Shown: positions 9,345 to 17,768 of the stretch, in pieces
Numbering within the stretch: position 1 is the stretch's first letter
Layout: each line of letters begins with the position of its first letter
From: Streptomyces sp. PH10-H1
Lineage (GTDB): Bacteria; Actinomycetota; Actinomycetes; Streptomycetales; Streptomycetaceae
Direction: 5' to 3'
Length of the DNA: 62,959 nucleotides
Assembly: GCF_030063355.1 (NCBI RefSeq)
Contig: NZ_JASISZ010000053.1
Span: 1 to 62,959, forward strand
Made by a program: the position numbers and the translations under genes
The notes under the pieces: model-generated
The model's input: only the letters and a program-made list of their open reading frames with translations
What the model was told of the DNA's origin: nothing
The model's database searches: none

Positions 9345-9917
9345 TCAGAGCGCCGGGCGGCGGTGGGTGCGGGATTTCAGGTCCTTTGCCAGCCGGTCGC
9401 TCTCGCTGGGCGAGAGCGTGCGCTCCATCGACGGCACGAGGTCGCGCTCCTCGTGCAGGAGGTACTGGTCGACTTCGCCGAGCACGATTTGCGTGGTGAG
9501 CGGCATCGCCTCGACGGCCACCTTGCCGGCCATGACATCGTCCAGGCGCCGCAGGAGCTGTGCGCCGTCCTCGCGGTCGCGTGCCACGGCCACGGAGGCG
9601 GCCTTGTCACGATGCTCCAGAAGGGGGTGGACGGTCGCCTCCTTCGCCGCGTAGTGCTGCTGGAACGCCACCACGAATGCCGGCAGGCCCTCCGGAGCGC
9701 CCGACGGGAATCTGTGCAGCTCCTGCAGGACCGCACGCAGGGCGCGGCTCCTGGTGATCAGCGCGTCCGCCGCACCGGTGTGGGGCGCGTTCGCCGGCGC
9801 CTCATCATGCTGGCGCTTCCTGGCGTCGGCGTCGAAGTCCTCCGCATGGCTGACGATCTCGTGCGGTCCGTGGAGACGGTCCTGCGAGCCGCTGTCCTGA
9901 CGCGATGATCCGGTCAT
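9345..9917 (-). CDS. Hemerythrin-like (HHE) domain protein
   Basis: The 190-residue, mainly helical protein carries His/Glu pairs of the hemerythrin fold: HYAAKEATVHPLLEH in the middle and HEERDLVP near the C-terminus, which can ligate a di-iron centre. Such proteins sense or bind O2, NO or iron in the cytoplasm. A GTG four codons upstream lies inside the ribosome-binding sequence AGGAGGTGA, so the ATG at 9917 is taken as the start. The first ~50 residues are charged and disordered. It is monocistronic, with a frameshifted SMI1/KNR4-like remnant on the other side. Confidence 0.85.
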   Translation of the reverse strand: MTGSSRQDSGSQDRLHGPHEIVSHAEDFDADARKRQHDEAPANAPHTGAADALITRSRALRAVLQELHRFPSGAPEGLPAFVVAFQQHYAAKEATVHPLLEHRDKAASVAVARDREDGAQLLRRLDDVMAGKVAVEAMPLTTQIVLGEVDQYLLHEERDLVPSMERTLSPSESDRLAKDLKSRTHRRPAL

Positions 9918-10013
9918 GGTGGGCGTCACCTCCTGATTTCATCCACTCACGTCGTCCGGGTACCCGCAATCCCAGGCCCCAGACTCAGCCGGGACCTGAT
10001 CGGTCCTGCCGTC

Positions 10014-10420
10014 TTGACCGGGCATCTGCCCTACGCACCGGCGCACGACCTACGCGCACGTATGCTGAACGGCGACAGCTTCCGCGTGTTCGGTCAGGAC
10101 GGCACCGGTGGCTACGCGGCGTTCTGGCTGGTCCGCCCTGGCCGCTCGCTCGTCGAACAGCCAGTCGTATTCCTCGGCTCCGAGGGCGACGTCGGCGTGG
10201 TCGCTCGCGACCTGGCCGGCTATTTGTGGCTGCTGGCCGAGGGTTTTGGCCCCTCGAAGCGATCGATTCACCGGAAGGCCCCGCACGACCCGCCCCGGAG
10301 CTGGCGGCCATCGCCGAACAGTTCGCGCCCGGACTCCACCAGCCTGCGGCGTCAGTGATCAGGGGAGCCGTGCAGGAGTTCCCCGACTTTGCACGTGTCA
10401 TCGATTCGCTCTGCCGCTGA
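10014..10420 (+). pseudogene. SMI1/KNR4-like protein fragment with a frame break
   Basis: Frame 10014 onward encodes LPYAPAHDLRARM ... LAGYLWLLAEGFGP, which looks like the C-terminal half of an actinobacterial SMI1/KNR4-type protein. The sequence then continues in the next frame as ELAAIAEQFAPGLHQPA ... FPDFARVIDSLCR, ending at a TGA at 10418. The change of frame falls near 10243-10255 at TTTT/CCCC runs. Upstream codons remain open without a plausible start or ribosome site, so the N-terminus also appears lost. It is either a decayed gene or a one-base sequence error; members of this family are often immunity-like proteins. Confidence 0.45.
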
Positions 10421-10695
10421 GTCCGGGGCGCTCGGCCAACAAGCACAGCGCGCCGCCCAATCAACTCTCGGGGACATATCGGCCGATGGCCGCCTCCCGG
10501 ACGGTTTGCCCGTTTGTCCCTCCGGGCGCCGAGTTGACAGGCGTCGCGCGGGAGTTGACGATGAGTGACGCCTCCAAAGCCCTCGTGCCCGGGACCCCTT
10601 CATGACCGTCTCGAAGCTCACGCGCCGGCGCGGGGCACCGTGCGGACACCGTGGCCTTTGGCACGCCCGCCGTCATGAACTGTGTGGAGGAATCT

Positions 10696-11355
10696 GTGAT
10701 ATCCAAGCGCGGACTGGTCGCCGCCACCGCAGCCGGGGCTGGCGCGCTTCTGCTCGCCGCCGGTCCCGCCGTCGCCTGCAGCATCGGTGACTTCAGCGCC
10801 GGGACGAAGGCGCTGTGCGACACGAGCACCGGTGCGCCGATGGCGGCAATCACGGTCACGGACAAGGACGGTACCGGCACGCCGGCCGACATCTCCGTGC
10901 TTCTGCACATGGCGTCCGGACAGCAGGCCGGACCAGTGGTCGGCAGCGTGCACATCGCCCACCCGACCGCCGCCGGAGTCACCAGGACGATCCTCGTGGA
11001 GTGGCTCCCCGGGTACACCTGGGACGTCCAGGTGAGGGCCGGAAACATCCTCGACGAGTACCTGGACGTTCACCCCGCGTCCGCCGACACCGCTTGCGCC
11101 CTGCCCGGCAAGCCGACGACCGCGCCCGCGAAGCCGTCGTCGACCCCGACGACGGCCACACACGACTCCGCGCCGCCGTCCAGCACGAAGAAGGCGACGC
11201 CGTCCCCCTCGGCCTCCACCACCGGGACCGTTCTCGCGACAACCGGCGGCGGCGACGACACAGCCACGATCGCGGGGCTCGCCAGCGCGTTCCTGCTCGT
11301 CGGCGCCGGCGGCCTCTTCGTCCTGCGCCGCCGCGCCGCCACCGGCAAGCACTGA
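10696..11355 (+). CDS. Secreted LAxTG-anchored cell-wall protein
   Basis: The 219-residue product has a signal peptide (ISKRGLVAATAAG core, cut near AVACS), a ~100-residue beta-rich domain with several Cys, a Pro/Thr/Ser spacer (~130-180) and a sorting signal: LATTG, a hydrophobic helix, then RRRAA at the end. LAxTG is the class E sortase motif used by Streptomyces, so the protein is likely linked to peptidoglycan. The GTG at 10696 is chosen because GGAGG precedes it by five bases; the longer open frame gives an N-terminus that is not a signal peptide. The ligand of the exposed domain is unknown. Confidence 0.82.
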   Translation: MISKRGLVAATAAGAGALLLAAGPAVACSIGDFSAGTKALCDTSTGAPMAAITVTDKDGTGTPADISVLLHMASGQQAGPVVGSVHIAHPTAAGVTRTILVEWLPGYTWDVQVRAGNILDEYLDVHPASADTACALPGKPTTAPAKPSSTPTTATHDSAPPSSTKKATPSPSASTTGTVLATTGGGDDTATIAGLASAFLLVGAGGLFVLRRRAATGKH

Positions 11356-11458
11356 CGCCACGCTGGGTACGTTGGCCGGGAGATGCCGGCCAACGGGACC
11401 CACCCCCCATTGCACCCTTCGGGCGCGGACTACTGGCGGCTTCCGGCGATGACTGTTA

Positions 11459-11764
11459 TTGATCACGGTGTGCGCCGATCCGACGCGACGGCAGATCCTG
11501 GAACACCTCAGAGGCGGTGAGCTCCCTGCCGGTCAGATCGCGAGCCGCTTCGCGATCAGCACGCCGTCCATCTCGCGGCACCCCAAGGTGCTCAAGGAGG
11601 CGGGCCTGGTCACGGAGCGCCGGGACAGCAACCGGATCATCTACGCGCTCGTGGAGGACCGGCTTGCCATCTGCGTGGGCCGGTTTCTCAGCGCCGTCTG
11701 CCCCGAGCAAATCGTGCTTCGCCACACCAAGTGGCGCCCCACCACGGAAGGCGAGGAGTCATGA
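11459..11764 (+). CDS. ArsR-type winged-helix repressor
   Basis: This 101-residue protein reads DPTRRQILEHLRGGEL ... ISTPSISRHPKVLKEAGLV, the start and recognition helix of ArsR-family winged helices; one residue is unusual (HPK where HLK is typical). No metal-binding Cys cluster is evident apart from scattered Cys, so a ligand other than metal is likely. The start is a TTG at 11459 or a GTG at 11468 because a stop lies just upstream; the N-terminus is slightly short for the family. The stop overlaps the start of the DUF2071 gene (ATGATG within the last codons), so the two are co-expressed. Confidence 0.8.
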   Translation: MITVCADPTRRQILEHLRGGELPAGQIASRFAISTPSISRHPKVLKEAGLVTERRDSNRIIYALVEDRLAICVGRFLSAVCPEQIVLRHTKWRPTTEGEES

Positions 11765-12495
11765 TGCAGCCCCGTCTCTCCAGCATTGTCGAACGTCGGC
11801 TCCTGGTGAACCACCGAGTCGATCCACAGACTGCCGCACGGCTGATACCCGCACCTCTGCGTCCGCATCTGGTCCGCGGCCATGCGGTCGCCGGCATCTG
11901 CCTGCTGCGGCTCGGAAGCATCCGGCCCAGCTGGGTTCCCCAGGCAGTCGGACTGCGCAGCGAGAACGCGGCGCACCGCTTCGCCGTCGAGTGGGACGGA
12001 CCGGACGGTGCCGAAACCGGCGTCTACATCCCGCGCCGCGACACCGCGTCACGACTCAACGCCTGGGCCGGCGGCCGCTTCTTCCCCGGCGAGCATCACC
12101 TGGCGGACTTCCAGGTGCGCGAGACGCGAGACGTACTGCGCGTCGCCTTCGACGCTCGGGACCGCACCGCCCGCGTGGATGTCGTGGATGTCGCCGCCGT
12201 CCTGACCGACGATCTGAGCACCAGCGAACTCTTCACCGACCTCGACGAGGCATCGGAGTTCTTCCGCCGCGGAGCCAGAGGATTCTCCGCCACCAGGACA
12301 GGCAGCCGCCTGGACGGCATGACGCTGCACACCGACACCTGGCGGGTGGAGGCATGCGAAGTACGCTCCGCCGAGTCCTCCTATTTCGACGACCCCAACC
12401 GCTTCCCGCCGGGCAGCGCGACCCTGGACTGCGCCGTGGTCATGCGCAACCTCCCCGCCACCTGGCAACCACTGCCCTCCCTGGCCACCGATTGA
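11761..12495 (+). CDS. DUF2071 protein (acetoacetate-decarboxylase-like fold)
   Basis: The 244-residue product has the DUF2071 pattern: RRLLVNHRVDPQTAARLIP near the start, GICLLRLGSIRPSW, then GVYIPRRDTASRLNAWAGG and a beta-rich C-terminal half. Proteins of this group share the acetoacetate decarboxylase fold but usually lack its Schiff-base Lys, and their function is not established. The start is the first of two ATGs right after GGCGAGGAG and overlaps the ArsR gene, whose regulator probably controls both. Confidence 0.82.
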   Translation: MMQPRLSSIVERRLLVNHRVDPQTAARLIPAPLRPHLVRGHAVAGICLLRLGSIRPSWVPQAVGLRSENAAHRFAVEWDGPDGAETGVYIPRRDTASRLNAWAGGRFFPGEHHLADFQVRETRDVLRVAFDARDRTARVDVVDVAAVLTDDLSTSELFTDLDEASEFFRRGARGFSATRTGSRLDGMTLHTDTWRVEACEVRSAESSYFDDPNRFPPGSATLDCAVVMRNLPATWQPLPSLATD

Positions 12496-12641
12496 ACGCC
12501 CGGGTCGGCGAGTGAGCAGATCTGCCGGCGGTTCTGAGCCATGGCGAGCTGCTATCGGCGGCCGCGAGCGGGTGCGCTGGGCATGGCCGGCGCCGGGGCG
12601 TAGGCGCTCACCGCCGGGGTGGACACCGTGCTTCAGGGCTG

Positions 12642-12675
12642 ATCCCGGGCGATGCGGAGCCGCACCGCCCGGGAT
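12642..12675 (+). terminator. Long hairpin between DUF2071 and permease genes
   Basis: The arms 12642-12651 and 12666-12675 (ATCCCGGGCG and its reverse complement) extend inward as TGCGG/CCGCA with one A-C mismatch and a 2-base loop. This gives a nearly unbroken 16-bp stem about 150 bases past the DUF2071 stop and 130 bases before the permease start. The rest of the 12496-12803 gap shows only an AT-richer patch near 12735-12785 that could be the permease promoter. Confidence 0.65.
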
Positions 12676-12803
12676 GCGGACGCACCGGGTCGGCGTTACC
12701 GGCTTGGTACCGCTGCTCCGGAGGCACCCCGCAGTGAGATATGTGATGCTGAAATTCTGCTACCTCCTGCATTCTCTGCATCGGCCAAGAAGAGGGGGCG
12801 AGA

Positions 12804-14384
12804 GTGGTGTCGCATTCCTCCGAATCCCCCCTCTCATCCATTCCGCCGCTCGCCACCGGTCCGCCGACCGGTTCCGGTACCGGCGAAAAGGGCCTCAAGA
12901 ACGGCACGCTGGGGATCTTCTCCTCGGTGGCGATCGGCATCGCGTCCACCGCCCCGGCGTACAGCCTCGCCGCGACGCTGGGACTGATCGTCGCGGGTGT
13001 CGGCCTGCAGGCCCCGATCATCACCATCCTGGCGTTCATCCCGATGCTGCTGATCGCCTACGCCTACAAGGAGCTCAACGAGGTCGACCCGGACTGCGGC
13101 ACCACGTTCACCTGGGCGGCTCGGGCCTTCGGTCCGCGGACCGGCTGGATGGGCGGCTGGGGCATCGTCCTCGCAGACATCATCGTGATGGCGAACCTGG
13201 CGCAGATCGCCGGCTCCTACGGCTTCCGGCTCTTCGGGCTCGACTCACCGGCCGCGAACACCACGTGGACCACCCTCGCCGGGGTGCTGTGGATCGTCGT
13301 GATGACCGCCATCTGTTACATCGGCATCGAGATCTCCGCGGCCCTGCAGCGCTGGCTGCTGTGCCTCGAGGTGGCCGTACTGATCCTGTTCGCGGTCACC
13401 GCGCTGGTCAAGGCGTACACCAGCGGAGCGCCTGAAACGGCGATCCACATCTCGGCCTCCTGGTTCAATCCGTTCAACGTGCCCTCGGCCGGAGCCCTGA
13501 CCACAGGTATCCTCGCTGCCGTCTTCATCTACTGGGGGTGGGACACCGCCGTCTCGGTCAACGAGGAGACCGCGGACAGCGCGCGCACCCCCGGCCGCGC
13601 CGCCGTGATCTCCACCGTGCTGCTGCTGCTGATCTACGCACTCGTCTCGACCTCGGCCCAGGCCTTCGCGGGCGTGGGCACCAACGGCATCGGACTCGGC
13701 AATCCGGACAACGCCGGCGATGTGCTGTCCAGCCTCGGCAGCGCGGTGTTCGGGAGCACCGGCCTGGGCTGGTTCCTCGCCAAACTGCTGATCTTCATGG
13801 TGCTGACCTCGTCAGCCGCCTCCACCCAGACCACCATCCTGCCCACCGCCCGCACCACGCTGTCGATGGCCGCGCACAAGGCCATCCCCACCCAGTTCGC
13901 AAGGGTCCACCCCAGGTTCCTCACCCCCACCTGGTCCACGGTGGCCATGGGCCTCGCCTCCATCGCCTTCTACGTCATGCTGACCCTGATCAGCGACAAC
14001 GTCCTGGCCGACTCGATCGCCTCGGTCGGCCTGGGCATCGCCTTCTACTACGGCCTGACCGGCTTCGCCTGCGTCTGGTACTTCCGCCGGGTGCTCACCC
14101 GCAGCGTGCGGGACTTCGTGTTCAAGGGCCTCTTCCCCGGCATCGGCGGCCTGACGCTGCTGTTCTTCTTCTGCTACGCGGCGTTCAACATCTACGCCGA
14201 CCCCACCTACGGGGCCACCTCCATCAACCTGCCGCTGCTCGGCGAGACCGGTGGCGTGAGCGTCATCGGTGTGGGCGCCCTGGTGCTCGGGTTCCTGCTG
14301 ATGCTGGTGCAGTGGGCCGTCCAGGGTTCCTGGTTCCGCAACCCCGACGTACCGGTGAGTGCAGCCGCCCGGGACGCCGCGTAG
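12804..14384 (+). CDS. APC-superfamily amino acid/amine permease
   Basis: The 526-residue inner-membrane protein has about twelve hydrophobic helices. The first helix region (GIFSSVAIGIASTAPAYSLA) carries the glycine-rich break of APC transporters and the tail is short and cytoplasmic. Members move amino acids or polyamines by proton symport or exchange; the substrate cannot be called. The GTG at 12804 follows AGAGGGGG. The N-terminal ~30 residues are Ser/Pro-rich and disordered. It stands alone between two hairpin terminators. Confidence 0.88.
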   Translation: MVSHSSESPLSSIPPLATGPPTGSGTGEKGLKNGTLGIFSSVAIGIASTAPAYSLAATLGLIVAGVGLQAPIITILAFIPMLLIAYAYKELNEVDPDCGTTFTWAARAFGPRTGWMGGWGIVLADIIVMANLAQIAGSYGFRLFGLDSPAANTTWTTLAGVLWIVVMTAICYIGIEISAALQRWLLCLEVAVLILFAVTALVKAYTSGAPETAIHISASWFNPFNVPSAGALTTGILAAVFIYWGWDTAVSVNEETADSARTPGRAAVISTVLLLLIYALVSTSAQAFAGVGTNGIGLGNPDNAGDVLSSLGSAVFGSTGLGWFLAKLLIFMVLTSSAASTQTTILPTARTTLSMAAHKAIPTQFARVHPRFLTPTWSTVAMGLASIAFYVMLTLISDNVLADSIASVGLGIAFYYGLTGFACVWYFRRVLTRSVRDFVFKGLFPGIGGLTLLFFFCYAAFNIYADPTYGATSINLPLLGETGGVSVIGVGALVLGFLLMLVQWAVQGSWFRNPDVPVSAAARDAA

Positions 14385-14646
14385 CGGCCCGCGAACGGGC
14401 CGGCGGTCCGGAACACACGCGGGCGAGCCCATCCGCATGGAGGCTCGTAGTTGAGCCGGTCGGCCCACCCCGGGGTACCCATACGGCACCTGTCGCCGGC
14501 ATCGGCGGCACGGTCATCCTGGGAGTGCGGCTCCCCCGTACGCACACGGTCACCCCCCTGGCGGCCGATCCCCGCGACCGGAGGAGCGTCCCGGCGACGA
14601 AGTCGACGCCACCGGAACAGCGGCCACACGCGACAGCGCCAACCGC

Positions 14647-14689
14647 GCGCCCCGGGTGGTGCGGATCGACTCCCCGCCACCCGGGGCGC
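14647..14689. terminator. Bidirectional terminator, 13-bp perfect stem
   Basis: The arms 14647-14659 (GCGCCCCGGGTGG) and 14677-14689 are exact reverse complements around a 17-base loop. The hairpin lies between the rightward permease (stop 14384) and the leftward secreted protein (stop 14739), so it can serve both. Nothing else recognisable lies in 14385-14646. Confidence 0.7.
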
Positions 14690-14738
14690 CCGCACCGGCA
14701 TCGCCACGTGCGCCGGCATCGCTGAAGTCAGTGCCCGC

Positions 14739-15473
14739 TCACGCCGAACCGTTCAGCGCCGCGTAGGTACGGAAGCTGTAGTAACCCACCAGCGAGAACT
14801 GATTGGCCCCGGACGGCGAGGGCAGCGCGAACCAGTGGTCCAACAGACGGTCAACGGCAGGGCCGCATCCGGTCACGCCGGGTACGGCGAAGGTGGTGTC
14901 ATACATCGCACCCTTGATGATCGGCGGGTTCTGGGACACCCACTGGGTGGGGCCGTAGGCGGTCGAAGTCACGGTCACAGGGGCGCGGTCGGAGCCGATG
15001 GCACAGGTCCGCCGCAGACCCGGGTGCTGGAGGCGGATCTTGATGTCGATGGAACCACGGATAGTGCCGTTCCCGATGAAATCTGCGTTACCGGCGTACT
15101 CGGGCTGGAGCTTGAGGCCGGGGATGCCGGGGACGGCGACCGGACTGGCATGCATCGCGCCGAAGACCTGACCGGTGGTGCCGTCGGGCAGCGGTCCCTC
15201 GGAATGGGTGACGGTCAACGGCACCTCGACGGCGGGGACTTTACCGGTCACGATGCGGATGTTGGCGACCATCACCTCGCAGCGCCAGGCGGCCGGGTCG
15301 GCACCGGACGGGAGTTCGGGACAGTCACGGTAGTCGAAAGAGGTGGGTATACCGGGGTCGGACGGCTTGGGCGGCAGGTCGGCGGCGGTCGACGCGGTGG
15401 CTGTGGCCAATGTCAGAGCGCCGGCGGTCGCGGTGGCGGCAAGAGCGAGAGTGAGACGCTGCGTTCGGTTCAT
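14739..15473 (-). CDS. Secreted protein of unknown function
   Basis: The 244-residue product begins MNRTQRLTLALAATATAGAL, a Sec signal peptide ending near Ala-Ser-Thr-Ala-Ala. The mature part is a beta-rich domain with four to six Cys (RDCPEL, WRCEVM, RRTCAIG, GCGPAV) that could form disulfides. I do not recognise a catalytic motif; it resembles small exported Streptomyces proteins of unknown role. The internal ATG at 15473 is preferred over longer in-frame starts because only it puts the signal peptide at the N-terminus. Confidence 0.75.
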   Translation of the reverse strand: MNRTQRLTLALAATATAGALTLATATASTAADLPPKPSDPGIPTSFDYRDCPELPSGADPAAWRCEVMVANIRIVTGKVPAVEVPLTVTHSEGPLPDGTTGQVFGAMHASPVAVPGIPGLKLQPEYAGNADFIGNGTIRGSIDIKIRLQHPGLRRTCAIGSDRAPVTVTSTAYGPTQWVSQNPPIIKGAMYDTTFAVPGVTGCGPAVDRLLDHWFALPSPSGANQFSLVGYYSFRTYAALNGSA

Positions 15474-15559
15474 GAGGCACAGCCTGGCTCGGAGCACGGC
15501 CGTACGACGTCCGGGGCCTCCCCTGCCCAACCCTGACCGCACCCTGACGTACGGTCAGG

Positions 15560-15857
15560 GTGACGATCACGGTTGGCTTCTGCCCGCAGACCTGCCGCTG
15601 CGACGAGCGGAACTCCGGCGTGCGGGTCGACGAGGCCTGGAATACCGATCCCGGTGCGCTGGGCGGAACCATGGCATGTGTGGTGGCAGGCGCCACCTCG
15701 GCCGCCGGCGCGGCGATGAGCAGCTCCGTGTGCCTGTGGTCGGACCGGGCCGGTTTCCGCCTGGTCGCCGACCACCATCCCAGCGGTGACCCATGAGGTC
15801 ATCGCGGCCACGGCGCGGGGGCTGCGCGAGGCGATCCAGCACCCGGCGGGAGACTGA
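15560..15857 (+). pseudogene. Remnant of an actinobacterial membrane/secreted protein
   Basis: Two frames together read like the C-terminal half of a hypothetical membrane-linked protein: PGALGGTMACVVAGA ... CLWSDRAGFRLVADHH in one frame, then PAVTHEVIAATARGLREAIQ in the next, ending at a TGA at 15855. The switch falls near 15776-15784. Upstream there is no start with a signal or membrane segment in frame, so the N-terminal half is missing too. The family resemblance is weak. Confidence 0.35.
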
Positions 15858-15939
15858 CCCCGGCGCGGGCCGGCGGCTTTAGTGATCAGCCCGGCGCGGT
15901 GCGGCCGCGGGCCCGCCGCCGCACCGGCTCACGGGAAGG

Positions 15940-16362
15940 TCAGGGTCTCGCCAGGCAGGCGGGCTCGTCCGGGGCCCCACGGTCGGCGGTGTGCTGCTCG
16001 CGGGAGTGCGACTGCCAGGCGTCCATGCGGTGCGGCAGCTCGAAGACCCGGGCTCCGGCCGCCCGCAGGAACTCCGTGACGGCGTCCGCCGTACGGTCCT
16101 CGATGGAGAACACCCAGCGTCCGGGCACCAGCACCGTGTCGATGAATCCCATCGCCGCCCGGGCGAGCAGCAGCCGCAACTGGGGCTGGACGGTCCGGCA
16201 GGAGATGCCGTTGTCCAGGAAGACATAGGGGGCGCCGAGCCCGAGGTTGCCGGCGTGCTGCTCCAGTGCGCGCACGTGGACCGCCATCTGCCAGGTGTCG
16301 TAGGGGTAGCAGCGCAAGTAGGCCGCAGTCGCTGCGGCCCGGGATGCGTGCGTGCTGGTCAT
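15940..16362 (-). CDS. Resolvase-like domain protein without the catalytic serine
   Basis: The 140-residue protein has the plan of a serine-recombinase N-terminal domain: AYLRCYPYDTWQMAVHVRALEQHA aligns with the usual YxRVSxxxQ...QxxALE start, then VFLDNGISCRTVQPQLRLLL and DTVLVPGRWVFSIED match the D-x-G-x-S...R-P...L and V-V-x-x-x-D-R-x-x-R-x blocks. The nucleophilic Ser of the first block is absent (Cys-Tyr-Pro occupy that stretch) and there is no C-terminal DNA-binding domain. It is therefore unlikely to cut DNA and may be a domesticated regulator. The ATG at 16362 follows GAGGAG; longer starts give nonsense N-termini. It lies downstream of two DasR-like boxes (16702-16737). Confidence 0.65.
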   Translation of the reverse strand: MTSTHASRAAATAAYLRCYPYDTWQMAVHVRALEQHAGNLGLGAPYVFLDNGISCRTVQPQLRLLLARAAMGFIDTVLVPGRWVFSIEDRTADAVTEFLRAAGARVFELPHRMDAWQSHSREQHTADRGAPDEPACLARP

Positions 16363-16701
16363 GGTCGCTCCTCGTCGAGCGCGAAAGGTGCAGTGCCGGC
16401 CCTGCGGTTCCCGCCTTCGCTGCCGGCCCCCGACGGGCTGGGGCGGGGTCGGGGCTGGCGCGAAGAGACAACTGCACGGGTCCAAGGGAGGGCCGCGGTG
16501 GTGGGCGACCTGGCCGGGGTGACCGCCGGTCGGACCGGGACGGTCCGGCCCTGGGGGGCAAGCGCCGCGATCGGCAGCGCTCCGCGGGCATGGCCCTGGT
16601 CTCAGGGTCCTTCCCGCCGACGAGTTCGGCCTCGGGGAGGCAGTGACGGCGCAGCCTGTGCCGGCTCGGAGCCGTTCCACACTCCTCAGGTGTACCTCCA
16701 T

Positions 16702-16737
16702 AGTGGACCAGACCACTCCAAAATGTCTAGACCATGT
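16702..16737. promoter_or_regulatory. Two tandem dre-like (DasR/GntR-type) operator boxes
   Basis: Box 1 (16702-16717, AGTGGACCAGACCACT) and box 2 (16722-16737, AATGTCTAGACCATGT) read on the minus strand as TGGTCTGGTCCA and TGGTCTAGACAT. The published dre consensus of the N-acetylglucosamine regulator DasR is ACTGGTCTAGACCAGT with variants, and similar TGGTCYAGACC direct repeats control Streptomyces chitinase genes. Here the pair sits in a 464-base gap with no chitinase; the nearest possible target is the leftward resolvase-like gene 340 bases away. Beyond these boxes I see nothing in 16363-16826. Confidence 0.45.
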
Positions 16738-16826
16738 ATCCCTCGGCCCGCAGGCCGGTCATGTGCGGACCCGGAGCCCGGGCCCGCACATGACCGGCGA
16801 CACCCGTCACCATCCGTCACCGTCCG

Positions 16827-17627
16827 TCACCGCTTGCGCAGCCGCAGTGCGGTCCAGCTGGCATCAGCGGTCCAGCCGCCGTCCACCGGCAGCGCGACGC
16901 CGTTCACGAAGCCGCTGCGCGCGGGGTCGGCGAGGAAGGCAACGACCTGGGCGATGTCCTCAGGTGCGGCGAACCGTGCCATGGGCACCCGCTCGACGAT
17001 GTCGGAGTCCGTATAGCCGCCGGACGCCTGGTCCACGGCGTCCATCTCGGTCTTCACCCAGCCCGGGCACACCGCGTTGACCCGCACCCCGCGTCCGCCC
17101 CACTCCGCGGCGAGCGTCCGGGTGAGCCCGATCAGTCCGTGCTTGCTCGCGTTGTACGCGGCCCTGTCGGCGACCCCGTGCAGGCCGGCGATCGAGGCGA
17201 CATTGACGATCGAGCCGCCGCCCTCATCAAGCATCAGCCGGCCCAATGCCTGCGACAGCAGGAACGGGCCCGTGAGGTTGACCTCCAGGACCCGGCGCCA
17301 CTGCCCGGCAGTGGTCTCCTCCGCCGGGCTGAGCAGCGAGACGCCCGCGTTGTTGACCAGTACATCGACCCTGCCGAAACGCCCCCGGGCCTGCTCGGCG
17401 AGATGGGCCGCGTAGTCCTCCGAAGCGACGTCGCCGACCACCGCGACCGCCTCCGCCCCCGCGTCGCGCACGGCCGCGAGCGTCTCCACCGGATCCTTGA
17501 GATCGGCCAGCACCAGCGCGTAACCCGCAGCCGCCAGTACCTCGGCCACCCGCCGGCCGATGCCCTGCGCCACACCGGTCACCACCGCGACCGGCACACG
17601 TACATCGTGCTCGGAGCTCATATCCAT
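16827..17627 (-). CDS. Short-chain dehydrogenase/reductase (SDR)
   Basis: The ~266-residue classical SDR shows the cofactor motif TGVAQGIG, the NNAG stretch, the catalytic Ser in NVASIAG and the YNASK Tyr-Lys pair, and ends with a PVDGGW C-terminus. LVLADLK with an acidic residue after beta-2 favours NAD(H). An NAD(P)-dependent alcohol/ketone oxidoreductase is certain; the substrate is unknown. The ATG at 17627 (GAT-ATG follows) is taken because the upstream in-frame extension is Pro/Val-rich and outside the fold. It is not linked to any pathway genes here. Confidence 0.88.
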   Translation of the reverse strand: MDMSSEHDVRVPVAVVTGVAQGIGRRVAEVLAAAGYALVLADLKDPVETLAAVRDAGAEAVAVVGDVASEDYAAHLAEQARGRFGRVDVLVNNAGVSLLSPAEETTAGQWRRVLEVNLTGPFLLSQALGRLMLDEGGGSIVNVASIAGLHGVADRAAYNASKHGLIGLTRTLAAEWGGRGVRVNAVCPGWVKTEMDAVDQASGGYTDSDIVERVPMARFAAPEDIAQVVAFLADPARSGFVNGVALPVDGGWTADASWTALRLRKR

Positions 17628-17768
17628 CAGCACAGCCTCACCGACACGGGGCACCAGCGGAAGGACCGGTACGGGAAGCGACATCTACTCAGCGCTCAGA
17701 ACGCTTGCGCCACCTCCCCCCAGGCAGGCCCGCCCTCATCGGCCGCAGCGGGGGTCAGAACCGGGCAG

